Assembly (NCBI GenBank): GCA_029641185.1
Contig: JAPWGK010000004.1
Location: 186,001 to 250,000 of the forward strand
Source of the DNA: Pseudofabraea citricarpa
Lineage: Eukaryota; Ascomycota; Leotiomycetes; Helotiales; Dermateaceae
Reading direction: 5' to 3'
DNA length: 64,000 bases
Shown: one piece after another, positions 22,399 through 33,066 of the stretch
How the letters are laid out: the number at the start of each line of letters is the position of its first letter
Numbering within the stretch: the stretch's first letter is position 1
Translations under genes and position numbers: made by a program
Notes under the pieces: model-generated
What the model was told of the DNA's origin: nothing
Database searches by the model: none
The model's input: the letters and a program-made list of their open reading frames with translations, nothing else

Positions 22399-24772
22399 AA
22401 CTCTCTTTTTTCTATCCTTAATATTTTTCGGTATTTTCTTTTTTCTCGGACAGTACGCAGTACACAGTACGCAAAAAAAAAAAAAAAACAGATGGGGGGG
22501 AAAACACAGGGATAAACGAGCGAGTTGAGTGAGTGAGTGAGTGAGTGATGAAAAGCGAAGCGGAACCCCGCATGCACCGGGGACACGTCCGGATGTTATT
22601 TATCATGCTCGCATCCTTTCTCATGTCGGCATCGGTATATGTATGGGAATCGTTTGTTTGTGTTTAAACTTTCCCCCTCTCTCTCTCCGCTCCCCCTCCT
22701 TGTCTAGACCTGGCCTCCCCTTCCTGCCTTGCCCGGCCATGCCGACTCGAATCTGCTGATGTGTCGCATGGATAAAACATGCCAGTACCGGTCCAAGACT
22801 ACAAGTATACTTTAGTGATATGGAAGTGCCGACGGGCATGAATCCTTTACGGCGAACAGCGGGCCCGTCCGTCCGTTTAGTTAATCCCTCACCCTCATCA
22901 CCGACGAACAGAACAGCAGCAGGGAGGGGGAGCGGAGGGGGTGAAGAGGAAACGAAACCCGCCATTAGAGATCAGTGCTGTAGATGTAGATGCAAGATTT
23001 CGATGTTGATACAGTAAACAGCATGAAATGCTACTTCCCCTTGCCGTACCTCGCAAAAGAAGAAGAAACAAAAGTTTCTCATGTAATTCTACAGTCTCCT
23101 TCCCTACCCTCGCCTCCGTCCCTCCCAGGTCCATCGCAGTCGACCGCAGACAAAAGCGAAAGATTACAAGAATAGAAGCGGAACGCGGCGGTAGTGGGGA
23201 CGTTTTGAGACTTGGCGGGGGGGTTTGTCCCAGGTGGAGGGATTTCGTCGACCTGGAGTACGGTGCCTAGGCTGAAGGTGCGGTACGGTACCGGTACTCG
23301 GTCGGCTCGGCGTGCCACGTTGCTCAGCTCAGTCTCAAGTCCGAAGGTTTGAGGTTTGGAGCTCCGCTGGCTCGCTTAGCCCGTTTAAGCGACTGCTAAG
23401 GTTTGTGAAGGATTTTATGTACGGTACTGTGCTCCGTGGCCTCTGTATCAGATGAACCTAGATTCTTGGGGATGTCTTCTTCTTCTTTGTCTCTCTTTTT
23501 CTTATCAAATCGTTCCACTGCGGAGTATCTGTGGATTTGGTGGAACCCGCCGTTTTTCTTTTTTTTCTCCCTCCTTTTTCGTCTTTGTTTGATTGGAATA
23601 ACAGCTCACAAAGTGTTAGTGGTATTACTCGGAGATTTCAAGACCATCCTGTATTTTGGCTACTTGCCGCAAAATATCTCGGATTGGCGAAATAAAATAA
23701 GGCTCTGAAGGAAGAAACTTGTGAGCAAATGCCGCGGCTGGTACAGCTAGCCTAGAGCCAAGAAAAAGTAGCTACATAGCTACATAAGTTTAAACAGATC
23801 TACACTGAATTGGGAAGAATCTAACCTGTCACATTTATGCAGCTGACCTTTGACCAATCTCCTCGAAACGAAGAACTTTATTTAACCTTTATATAACAAT
23901 AAGCAGCTTGGCCGCCGGAGCGGGACGTAGGAAAGTTAAAAGTAAGGTTAAAAGCTATTTAGGAAGGTGATGTGAGTAGAACAGACTCGTTTGGAAGCTT
24001 CATAGTTCAGTAGACATGCAGGTAAGATAAAGAGGACTGAGCAGATCTCTACCCAAAATCATAAATGGATATGATTTGGCCTGCTTTTGGGGTTTGATAG
24101 ACACACTTCTTGTTTTTCATTTTCATGGTTTCTAAACAGATTCGGCCTTTCTTACGATCTCGCATTCGCATTTTGTAAATGAAGTTTAGACTTTGTAATT
24201 ACATAATTACTTCTATCCGCATGGCTGATCTGGTGATTAAATAGCCCTCGTATGCAGATAGTTAGCAGATTTTGGTATATTTGTTTAAGTGGAGTTATCT
24301 CCTTCCCATGTAAACCGGTTATTTCTCTCTTTATTGAAACGGAGGAAATACTTGACTTCTTCACAACAGTTCAAGTTGAGCCAAAATTCAAAAGTGTTGA
24401 CCCTTCAACATCCAAAGACTAAATTTCCTTGAAATCGTAATATTGTTTTGGCTATGCTTTTAGCGTCGATTGGAATAGCCAAGGGCAGTGAACAGTGAGA
24501 CAGATACTTGGCTATGAAAAAGACTATGAACTCTTACTAGATAACTGTGCTAAGTTAGAGAGCTATAAGATGCCGAATGACTTCAAAATCAAGATTACAC
24601 ATTATCAGCTACAAAGTTATTGGATATCTTTCGCCATATGCTCTATTCAGACACCCAAACTCGAAAGCCAAAAATACCGCCCCCGTCGCGCCCCGCCCCC
24701 ACCAGCTTGTGTACTTGTACTTGAACCCTCCCTGTCAAAAGCACGAAGCTATATCAGACAGCTTCACGTCAC
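22399..24772. other. Gene-poor intergenic region with simple repeats
   Basis: 2.4 kb upstream of the GT2 gene. It contains an A16-17 run (about 22476-22492), a GAGT tetranucleotide run (22520-22548), CT-rich tracts and a GGTACGGTACCGGTAC stretch near 23280. No coding frame is convincing. The first part is probably the promoter of the GT2 gene. Confidence 0.5.
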
Positions 24773-25075
24773 TCATCCTCGTAAGAAACTCAAATCTTTG
24801 ATGTTGCCATGAATCTGAACGCTCGTACCCTCTGCTTTCGTTTCGCCATTGTAGGTATGTTGAGCACCCGCCTTGTCTCCCATAGCAACGTCACCCTTGA
24901 TAATACGTGCATTGTCCTTCGAAAGGAACGTGCCCGAGTACATGTGACCAGCGTTGCTAGTTGGCGCTTTTTGGGCTGGAGGCGCAAGTTGCCCATTTTT
25001 GAACTGAGTAGAAGTCGTTTCCATGCTAACAACGCGAGAGCCATCCCCAAGTCGCTGCCCGAAGGTTTTTTCCAT
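24773..25075 (-). CDS. Small protein with two amyloid-motif-like repeats
   Basis: A 100-aa frame starting at the ATG at 25075. A GTGAGT donor (about 25161) and an AATAG acceptor just upstream suggest a 5'-UTR intron. The last 60 residues contain two imperfect repeats of about 22-25 residues: GHMYSGTFLSKDNARIIKGD and, after a short linker, HTYNGETKAEGTSVQIHGN. Each has an aromatic residue after G/Q-H-x, then a polar stretch, then G-D/N. This matches the layout of HET-s-type two-rung beta-solenoid motifs and resembles the C-terminus of the neighbouring HeLo protein. There is no effector or receptor domain. It could be a motif-only signalling or decoy partner, or a remnant of a larger receptor gene. 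The family assignment is by pattern only. Confidence 0.55.
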   Translation of the reverse strand: MEKTFGQRLGDGSRVVSMETTSTQFKNGQLAPPAQKAPTSNAGHMYSGTFLSKDNARIIKGDVAMGDKAGAQHTYNGETKAEGTSVQIHGNIKDLSFLRG

Positions 25076-25676
25076 CTTGCAAATCCCTATTTCGCGTTAG
25101 CATATGGCAAGATTGATCAAATAGATGTGTGCCATCACAGAATGAAGTAACATACTCACTGTCGGGAGCCTAACTTTTGAAAGTTTGTTCGTGGTTGCTG
25201 TGCACTTGGTGTAAATGCTTCTTTTGTCAGCCGAATGAAGCCGTTTGCATGTTGGTTAGTTGAAAACTATTCTCGAGAGCGACTTGTTATATAGTGCGGC
25301 TTGTTATAGAGTTGTTGAAAAATATCACATGTGAGAGGCACTTTATTAATAAAGGGAGGTTTCGTTCTCCTTCACAAGTTGGCCGCCTTTAGTTGGTGCC
25401 TGCTGCCTAGTTGAATTGTTTTCTTGGTCCCAAACTTGTCCAACTAAATCTTGTTTGTCGTGAGGCTGAATCTATAAGTGAATCATTTAATATTGATGGC
25501 TTTGTCCCAGTGATCACTTCTTGAAGGTGTTTGGGGCGGTGCTTCCAGTATCGCCAATAAGCAACGAAATTCAAGGACAATCAGAAGGAGGAGTCATTTC
25601 CTTGAATCATATTATTGGCTACCTACTACCCTCTTCCGGGATTAAATGCCCTTCTCAAGTTACGAATCGCGAGGCC
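25076..25676. other. Spacer between the two motif-bearing genes
   Basis: About 600 bp, containing the probable 5'-UTR intron of the small motif gene (around 25090-25162). No other feature was seen. Confidence 0.45.
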
Positions 25677-26468
25677 CTACTCTGAGTCCCTATAATAGTT
25701 CCCAAAGTGTCCCAGGGCATTGCCTGATGTTTTCATGTGACTATAAGTGTGTCCATGACCTTGAAGACCGTAAGCGATGTTATCGCCGGCGTGCAATCTT
25801 GAGTTGCCCGATACCTCAACATTCGTGTACATGTTGCCTTGTGGGCATATCTCGAGGCTCTTAGCTCGTGGATGAGTCACACTGGCCTCGGCTTCATCGG
25901 TGAGAGCCTGTCTGATGTTTGTTGTGCACAAGGCTCCGCCGACTTTACTTGGCGAACAGTATCCTGCGGCTATGTTGGTCCCGTCATCCAGATATTCTAG
26001 CACATCAACCAGCTCAGATAACCTCTTCACCAAATCATCGAACTGAGCCTTGCTTTGAATGACAAATACGTTTGCCGAGGCTTTCTCTGTCTTCTCAAGG
26101 TCGTAGCCATGGCGTTTGCGTAAGGCATCTTTGAGCCAGAGGACCTCGTCGACCTCCGCATCATTTTCTGCCCTGGGCAGCGCCTCACAGCTCGGTAAGT
26201 CGGTGACCGCTTTCTCCAGGGTTTCCATCATAGATACAAGGACATTGTCGGCTAGACTTATGTCGGCCTCGGCATCAGCCTCTGAGGCGCCTGCGACCGA
26301 AAGGTCTTTTACGCCGCGAGATTTCGCCCAGCGAGACATACGAAGTTTTAACAATTCGAGCCTAAGTATGCACTCGGCACGGTCCGCCCCTACTCCTGCG
26401 CTGACATGAAGGCAGTCCAAAGTAGTGATACAAGAGGAGAAAATGTGTGGAGGCTTTGCAACATCCAT
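25677..26468 (-). CDS. HeLo-domain (HET-S-like) protein with C-terminal motif
   Basis: 263 aa from the ATG at 26468. Residues about 10-165 match the HeLo domain: IFSSCITTLDCLHV, then ECILRLELLKLRMSRWAKS (the hallmark R-L-x4-K-x-R-L-S-R-W block), then a helix-rich stretch ending FDDLVKRLSELVDVLEYL. After a linker the C-terminus has two pseudo-repeats, GNMYTNVEVSGNSRLHAGDN and GHTYSHMKTSGNALGHFGN. HeLo plus two short repeats is the architecture of HET-S, in which amyloid folding of the C-terminus triggers the membrane-disrupting N-terminal domain in fungal incompatibility cell death. The usual hydrophobic first ~20 residues of HeLo are not visible in this exon; either a 5' exon was missed or the N-terminus is reduced, which would matter for activity. 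Assignment by motif only. Confidence 0.72.
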   Translation of the reverse strand: MDVAKPPHIFSSCITTLDCLHVSAGVGADRAECILRLELLKLRMSRWAKSRGVKDLSVAGASEADAEADISLADNVLVSMMETLEKAVTDLPSCEALPRAENDAEVDEVLWLKDALRKRHGYDLEKTEKASANVFVIQSKAQFDDLVKRLSELVDVLEYLDDGTNIAAGYCSPSKVGGALCTTNIRQALTDEAEASVTHPRAKSLEICPQGNMYTNVEVSGNSRLHAGDNIAYGLQGHGHTYSHMKTSGNALGHFGNYYRDSE

Positions 26469-26912
26469 CGTGTTCTCAGGCAAACAAAATATAATAATCC
26501 AGTGTTGTCCATACCAATATAAAGATGATTTGTATTTTTTTTCTTCTGACAACGTGTCTCCCCACTTGGTAACGTGATAAGCGATGGCAATTCTGGCCAG
26601 TACTCAGATACATAATCTCATGCAAATGCAGGCCAGAACGGTGACCTTTTCGTTTCCACTCGCTCGCTTAACTGATGTTGCGTGAAATCACATTTATGGT
26701 TACACCAATTGAGGGGATATGACTTGTCAACTAACAGAAGTCAACACATTCAAAGCTCTTTAATGCTTGTCTTTTTTTCTTTCTTTTTTTCTCTTCTTCT
26801 TCTTTTCCTCGTCTCTTCAATCTAGCTTCAATATAAACAAAGTTGAATCAAGAGTGTTAAAAATAGTAAACGAAGCAGATTGGATTAAGATTTGTGTTTC
26901 CGTGCATAAAAT
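26469..26912. other. Intergenic between HeLo and SDR genes
   Basis: 444 bp. A T/CT-rich tract (TTTTTTTCTTTC-like, about 26768-26815) lies downstream of the SDR gene. I searched for a HeLo 5' exon here and found no convincing ATG-led frame. Confidence 0.45.
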
Positions 26913-27987
26913 CTAGATGTTCTTCGAAATCCCGGGTACGATTTCCTCCAATCTCTTCAAACTCAGGTCCCATAATCTACTCTGTAACTCCTCCCCTTCC
27001 GGGCTTATCACCAACTTACTCGGTTGCGCCACCTTGCAATCTGCCATATACGTACCATGAGTCTCTGGACCAGCCGAAGCAGCAGCCACAAGAGTTCTTG
27101 CACCGACCTCCGTAGTACGTGCAACGAGCCATTTCGCAAATGACATGCTTAATCTTTGGATGAGACTCGCTTCGTCACGGAAGAAATCCGAGTGGCAAGC
27201 TCCAGGCGTCATACAGTTGACGATAACTTTGGGTTTAGTAGAGGCATCGATTTTTGATCCGAGAGTACGGACAAAGAACAACTGGATGAGCTTCGTAACT
27301 TGATATCTGTTTGTTCTGGTTAGTCATTTTTTTCTTTTTTATGGCGACACAAGAAGATAAGTGGTGAATATACCTCTCGCCCATATTCGCCCCCTCTCTC
27401 ACATTCAGGGCTTCAAACACATCCTGATTCTTCCTCTCGGGGAAATCAAGCAGGAAATGCAGATCCGAGGTGACTACTGACAGTACCGGCTGCGTATTAA
27501 ACTTCGAAGCCGTTTCCTGCATCTTCGGCAATACCAACAGCGCTAAGAGTTCTGTCGAGAAGACATTTGTCGTCAAAGTCGACTCATTCCCCTCGGTAAC
27601 AACATACTCCCTGGTTCCGATCCCCGCATTCTCAACGAGAATATCCAACCTCTCAAGATCCTTCAACGCTCGCGCAGCGAACTCCTGGACCGATTGATAA
27701 CTGGATAGATCAAGTTGCCAGACCTCGATTCCGACTTTCTTTCTCTGCTCTGGCAGAGCGGTTTCGATCTTTTGCTTGGCCGCTTCACCTTTCTCGACAT
27801 TCCGCACGGCGAGGATGACTTTGGCGGCATTGAGACGCACGAAGTGCTTTGCGGCTTCGAAGCCAAGACCCGTATTGGCACCCGTTACAATGACGGTCTT
27901 TCCCGAGAAATCTTCCGTCGGGTACGGGAGCGTGACAAAGAGTTGCGAGTAGAGAAAGCTGCGTATGAAGGAAAATGTAGCTGCCAT
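26913..27987 (-). CDS. Short-chain dehydrogenase/reductase
   Basis: Two exons (27987-27374 and 27306-26913) with a GTATAT...ACAG intron, giving 335 aa. The nucleotide-binding motif TGANTGLGFEAAKHF sits at about 35-50 and the NAG motif in ILVENAGIG near 120; the catalytic Ser is in LSVVTSD. The catalytic Tyr and Lys appear only after splicing: YQVTK (about 206-210) is the first sequence of exon 2, which confirms the model. The N-terminal extension with a hydrophobic stretch (FIRSFLYSQLFVTLPYP) and the overall length resemble the retinol-dehydrogenase/WW-oxidoreductase-like fungal SDRs. It is an NAD(P)-dependent oxidoreductase; the substrate is unknown. Confidence 0.93.
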
Positions 27988-28880
27988 ATTTGCGAATTGT
28001 TTTAATTTGTTGTAAACTCAGACCAAGAGATTAAAAATGTTTTATGATTGAGGGTTTGAAAGAGAGAAAGAGAAGAAAAGAAAAGAAAAAAAGAAGTTGA
28101 CTTGTTACTTATACCAATACCTCGTACTTTGAGATTGAAGATCTTTGTATTACAAACATTGTGACGCGCTCGACACTCGATGTCTTTAACTACTAGCTCA
28201 AGTGCTTGGTGTTTCGGCAAATGTGGACTTTGCTGGTCCGAAAACCGGCCGAAATATCACGGTTCTCGCTGGAAAGTCACGCCGGGTTTGTAATGATGAC
28301 CACGAAAATGAATGGAAAGGAGGAATAGATTGGAGAAGAACCCGCAATATCTACATATCATCTAGATGGGTTGGTAATCTTGCTATATAACTTTCTTTTT
28401 TTGGTGGCGGACGGGAGTCGGTTGAACGTCGCGGAGGAGGGGGTTTGGTGCTTGGGCCATCTAAGGAGATGGGCATTTCTCAAGTTAATATAAGAATATA
28501 TAAAAAGACATTTGGGGTGGCATTATTGGTTAGAGTTTTAGTTAATGTGATTGACGCTCTTGTGATATTTGAAAAGGAGGTTGGTTATTAACAAATAATA
28601 GGTACTGAAAAGTGAGAAGTAACTTGGATGGATTAGCACCCTAACTAAGACATGTTCGTTGTCTATCAATTTAGCTGAATCTGAACACAAGCGGCACTTC
28701 AAGACCTTTTTCGGCTTGGTGTGTAATTGAACTGAATAGGCAGCCTTCCAAAACTAGCAATAATCCCCAGTCTAGCACCTCAGCAGCGGCCAATTTGTCC
28801 TAGCCACAAGCGCGCAATACTTTCATGCTTAGCCCAGCCAACCAGAATCAACCAAACCAAAGCCATAGAGACAAGTATGA
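27988..28880. other. Intergenic, no gene seen
   Basis: About 890 bp with AG-rich and T-rich runs near 28060-28095 and 28390-28400. No supported gene. Confidence 0.5.
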
Positions 28881-29882
28881 TCACTTGTTCCTCAGCGCTA
28901 CCTTCCCCTTCGAGTGATCGAAAAGCGACATATGGGTCAATCTCATAAAGGGAATATGATCGGCTGGCAGGACCTCGAGCCCAGGGTCTATTCCACTTGG
29001 TATACCACCTGTGAAAGAATTATCATAGTATGATCCAGATCCATGAGACCAAATTCTAAGGCCGTGGTCGCCGCCTCTGAAATAAATTCTCTGGTCCATA
29101 GAATCGTGGTCTGGGATGTGAATTGCAAATGCGTCCCCAGTCAAAGTGGTGCATCGATACCTGTCGTAGTAAAGTTGCTTGGAAGGGGGCCACCTTTGCT
29201 TTCTGGCCAGTTCGCTGAAATCCCACGGTACATTGTGGAATCGAATCCCGGAAGCTCTCTTCTGAATTTCTGGATCTTCCGGCCTGGCAGCATTCTCGCA
29301 TGCTTGGTTCCAAAGAGTCCAACCATGTTTCTTTGCCTTGTCGGGATCCCCCAAAACGTCAATGTGGTCTAGAACTAGGCGAGTGCTCTCAAAAAGCTGT
29401 TTTCTCAAACTCTGTAAGCTAGACTCGGCCTTCTTCTGCTTCTTAGGTTTGAGTTGCTGCAATGGCTCATTGGGATTGTCTGCAAAGTTGAAGATACGAG
29501 TGTCATACCAGACATCCATGAAATCGAGCCCATATTTTTCTTCCCCAGGCATGTCCCAGCGCATGAGGAGCTTTCTAGGCCGAAAGTATTCTCTATCCCA
29601 CCGTGCAATTTCGTCGAGCATGGCCTCAATCCTATGTGGGATAGAGGCAGCACGGAAAGCGGTATCCAAATACTGCGTCACAGAATTCCAGTACTGCTTC
29701 CAATCCTGCTCCGTCACATTGAAGTAGTTGAGAAATGGCGGGTAAGCAAAGCCTGTCACAAGACGCTTGGTATCTCCGGCTGGAATCTGAAGTCCTCGGG
29801 GGATTGGATTTTCTGTAGGTGCCGAATTCGATATGCCTTGGGACGCGGGCAGATGGCGAAGGTCTTTAGGAGTTTTAGGCAT
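28881..29882 (-). CDS. Conserved-looking fungal protein of unknown function
   Basis: A single-exon frame of 333 aa from the ATG at 29882 (MPKTPKDLRHLP). The frame is open further upstream, but only to a TTG; an ATTAACAG acceptor lies just before the ATG, suggesting a 5'-UTR intron. The N-terminus is Pro-rich. Residues about 45-110 (GFAYPPFLNYFNVTEQDWKQ and a following helix) and a Trp-rich middle (WDMPGEEKYG, FMDVWYDTRIF) look like a folded globular domain, followed by a Lys-rich helix and a Gly-rich C-terminal part (YFRGGDHGLRIWSHGSG). No signal peptide or membrane segment. I do not recognise the family. Codon-like periodicity and composition make it convincing as a gene. Confidence 0.68.
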   Translation of the reverse strand: MPKTPKDLRHLPASQGISNSAPTENPIPRGLQIPAGDTKRLVTGFAYPPFLNYFNVTEQDWKQYWNSVTQYLDTAFRAASIPHRIEAMLDEIARWDREYFRPRKLLMRWDMPGEEKYGLDFMDVWYDTRIFNFADNPNEPLQQLKPKKQKKAESSLQSLRKQLFESTRLVLDHIDVLGDPDKAKKHGWTLWNQACENAARPEDPEIQKRASGIRFHNVPWDFSELARKQRWPPSKQLYYDRYRCTTLTGDAFAIHIPDHDSMDQRIYFRGGDHGLRIWSHGSGSYYDNSFTGGIPSGIDPGLEVLPADHIPFMRLTHMSLFDHSKGKVALRNK

Positions 29883-30355
29883 CTTCCGCCGAGGTGTTCT
29901 GTTAATCAATGGTGAGCGGTATTTGCAAGATGTGTCTAAGTAATCAAAATCAGTAAGCAACTTGAGAACAGAACAACAGCCAGAGATGACTTGACTGAAA
30001 GGGATACGTGCTACTTAGACCAGTAAATGAATGACCTGCAGGAATAGTTGGAGAGAAGTTCATAGGGGTATAGAGGCAGATAGTCTCAGGAGTAAAGCTG
30101 TAAAGTGCAGAGTGCTCTCATGGAGGAGAGTGGTTTTGTCCATGGATAGGTACCTTATGTCCCCGAGGAAAGAGCCACTTCGCAATAGCTAAAAATTAAG
30201 GCAATCCTTTTGTAAATCTCAATCACATGACAAGTCATAAGTGTAAGTCCATGAAAGATCGTTCTCATTGGTATCTGAATGTGAAAACCGGTAATTTTCC
30301 ATGTTCCGCCCCAAACTCCGTCGCTGAATGTCAAATTCCCATATCGGTAGCAATT
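29883..30355. other. Intergenic, no gene seen
   Basis: About 470 bp between two minus-strand genes, containing the promoter and likely 5'-UTR intron of the unknown gene. Confidence 0.45.
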
Positions 30356-31281
30356 TCAACGTCTGCCTCTGCCACCTCCACCTCGACGGGGGCTTCTGCT
30401 TCTACTCCTATCCCTATCCCTATCATCATAACTGCTGTAACTGCTATAGCTTGGACTTCTTCTTCGGCGACCTCCTCCATTGCGACCTGGACTATCCCTG
30501 CGACCACCCCGTCTTCTAGGTGGGGATCGTGATCTTGAGGAGACTGATCTGGTACGAGATCGGTGCCTTCTTGGAGAGCGCGATCTAGATAGTGATCTTG
30601 GCCGGTAGGTGTCGAAGTTGCGGTCGGGTCTGTAGCCAGGAGAACGGCGTCTGGGAGAAGAACGGCGGGCTGGTGGTGGACCACGAGGAACTCGAGGGTC
30701 AAAGTTTGCGCCTCTTCGTGCGAGAGGTGGAGAAGGTGAGAATTTGCGGCGTGGAAGAACAATTGAGACATTGATGATAGCTCCGTCGATCTGAGACTCG
30801 TGCATATGTGCAATTGCAGCTTCGGCGTCCGCTTCAGAGGTATAGAGGACGTATGCAGTACCGCGATTCGTCATGACTGAGCTATCAGCAGTGAATAGGA
30901 AGATGAGGATAATACTTACATTGCCTGTTCATCGGCATATCCAGATCTCGGATTGCACCATATGAGCCAAAGATTTCTCGAAGGTGGTCTTCGTTAACGT
31001 TCTTGGTGAGCTTCTCAATAACGATCTAGATAAATGAGCAACCGATCTTAATAGAGGGGCGATGCGCTTACCTTTGTGCTGCGGACTGGGCTTGGGCTAC
31101 GGCTGATGCTCCTACTCTCACTTCTGTATCTAGCATTGTGCCTTGGTGATCTGCTGTCTGGACGAGGAGAGACTGTACGCCGAGCTCTCGAAGCTGATCT
31201 CGAACGATATTCCGCAGATATTGGTGTGATCGAACGCGTGCGGGCTCGTCCTCGAGACAGAGATGGTGATCTTGAAGCCAT
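30356..31281 (-). CDS. RNPS1-like SR protein with one RRM
   Basis: Three exons: 31281-31072, 31025-30920 and 30876-30356, giving 278 aa. Introns are GTAAGC...CTAG (46 nt, phase 0) and GTAAGT...TCAG (43 nt, phase 1). The layout is an N-terminal Arg/Ser region (about 1-65), a single RRM (RNP2 VIEKLT, GSYGAIRDLDMPMNRQF across the second intron, RNP1 RGTAYVLY, then EADAEAAIAHMHESQIDG) and a long C-terminal RS/RG domain with repeated RSRSPRR and GGRR motifs. This is the architecture of RNPS1, a splicing activator and peripheral exon-junction-complex factor. The MASRSPS start is chosen over an upstream in-frame ATG because it begins the RS region directly. Confidence 0.86.
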
Positions 31282-32392
31282 CGTTGTTGAAGGGTCCGTA
31301 GTTGTCGCGTTCAACATGCGATGGACGCGATTTGATTGCGACAAGACGGGAATCTCAGGTTATTGCCGCCTTTTTTTTAAGGCTGCATCAACAGCCGTCG
31401 CTAGAGGAGTGTCGCTTAGAGCACCACTTCTTAGTTTCTTTTTCATAACATCGTTGTCTTGTACTAATAAGTTGATGCTATTCTCTTCTTTTCCTAGGCT
31501 ACTCAGCAAACCCTATATAATACTCTATAAGCTGACAATCGTTTTTGTACTTCTAGTTTTGAACAAAGCTTCTAGCAATTGCCTCTCAATAAGTATGCTA
31601 AATCATCCCAACTAAGAGAGGGAAAAAGAGAGCAAAAAAGGCCTTCAAATAACCTAGAAGAGAGATTGAGAGTCCATGTACTATTCTGTTCATCAATCTT
31701 GACTGATTCTAGTAGAAAAAGAGGACCAGTAGCAAATAATATAAGGCCTGAATTACTAATCTCTAAAAACAATTGACAAATAGATAATCTTAATTTAGTT
31801 TGATTTATATAACTGGCTTGTATTTAACTTGACCTATCTGTTCAATTGGAATGTTATAGTAGATGGCACGCTCCCTGCATTTGTACAAAAGTGAAAAGCA
31901 TTTATTAATATCATTGGTTTTTCTTGTAGCGTAAGATATTAGAGTTTTACACAAAGAAGCTTGATGTGGCTCAGGTTAAGATGAAAGGGGGATGGATTCT
32001 CATACGTGGTGAATACAGCACTAGAGAACTGCTATTTTAATAAGTGAATAAAGTGAGTCGTAGTAGCGGTCAAAAGACAGAACAATTCACAAAGAAAGTG
32101 GTAGGTGATGTAATAATAGACAAATATTAATATCAATAGACACTTATTCCCTGCAAGAGCTTACTTAGTCCTATTTATCCTCACTTATGTATATCACAAA
32201 CAACTATTACCTCGAAAAAAATTTTTAAAAAAAGAATTAACAGCTGGTGCTTTGGGCATCATGCGATGCGACTGGACGGCTGTACCATACTAATCTGCCG
32301 AACAGGGTGCGCCTCGCTAGAGCTTTTTATTCACCACCTCCGGCAGATCTTTCTCGCTTGCTAACATCACATCGCACATAAAAGCAAAATGC
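31282..32392. other. AT-rich intergenic stretch, possible relic element
   Basis: 1.1 kb. From about 31440 to 32230 the DNA is visibly TA-rich with many stops; a 66-codon minus-strand ORF (31572-31772) has no recognisable domain. It may be a mutation-degraded repeat, but nothing identifies it. Confidence 0.4.
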
Positions 32393-32398
32393 AAAAAA
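32393..32398 (-). terminator. Pol III T-run terminator of the tRNA
   Basis: Six consecutive T residues on the minus strand, 20 nt beyond the tRNA 3' end, fit a Pol III terminator. Confidence 0.7.
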
Positions 32399-32418
32399 GG
32401 AAGTGAGGATCAACTGAA

Positions 32419-32545
32419 TGCCCTCGGACGGAATCGAACCGGCAACCTCGTCATTACTAGTGACGCGCCTGTTTGTCTGTTAATTGCTGTTGAACCTGAT
32501 AGTGCGTTTGTTTGGTTACTTACTCTACCATTGAGCTACGAGGGC
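32419..32545 (-). tRNA. tRNA-Thr(AGT), interrupted in the D-arm
   Basis: Reading the minus strand, the acceptor stem GCCCTCG pairs perfectly with CGAGGGC, discriminator A. The anticodon arm is CGTCA-CTAGTAA-TGACG (five perfect pairs, anticodon AGT). The T-arm is GCCGG-TTCGATT-CCGTC with one C-U mismatch. A box (TAGCTCAATGG) and B box (GGTTCGATTCC) fit Pol III consensus. The gene is 127 nt long because 55 nt (32469-32523) interrupt the D-stem; without them it is a normal 72-nt tRNA with a perfect GCTC/GAGC D-stem and G26. There is no insertion at the canonical 37/38 intron site. It may be functional if the insert is removed, otherwise a pseudogene. Confidence 0.85.
32469..32523 (-). other. 55-nt intron-like insert in the tRNA D-stem
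   Basis: The insert starts GTAAGT and ends ACAG, with an ATTAAC branch-like element about 10 nt before the end, exactly as in the spliceosomal introns of the neighbouring protein genes, and has a typical fungal intron length. Excision joins GGTAGA to GCGCGTCA. Because of one shared G, the boundary can be shifted by one base without changing the product. It is rich in A and C. Nuclear tRNA introns normally lie one base after the anticodon, so the location is atypical. Confidence 0.8.
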
Positions 32546-33066
32546 TGTTTTGATGATTTGTTGAGGACTAAATCTGTTATCTGTATCTATGTTTCATCAC
32601 AATTTCCATGACTAAGCGAGAATATCAGCTTGGGTGTCGCAAATGCTTTGCCGTTTAAAGGAAGCTGGTTTTGTTCATGGACTTTTTGTTTTGAATCACA
32701 AACTATAGTCTGAGAAGAATATTTGCCTTAACGTGAATAGGTTCGAAAAGGAACAAACAAGTTTCAAATCAAGGAATATCTTTATACCTTGTATTAAATC
32801 TTCAGTTTCTATAAAATTCTAGAGTGCATGCCATATCTATCCTACCAAATATTCCATCTATTTAATTTTGTTTACGCCAATTCTATCCATTTATCCAACC
32901 TTCTTAACCTGTATTTGCCTTGCCTTAAAACCTAAAACCTAACACCTCTTAGATACTCCCTAGGGAGTTCACATCAGATGCAATAAAAAAGGCCTCCGCC
33001 GAATCCACGAAGCTGTTACCATAACTTGATGATAGAATGCCAAGCTATCCTCCGGGGCGAGACCGA

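Noticed and set aside
31572..31772. 66-codon ORF as transposase remnant
   Set aside because: No transposase motif is visible; left as an unexplained AT-rich stretch.
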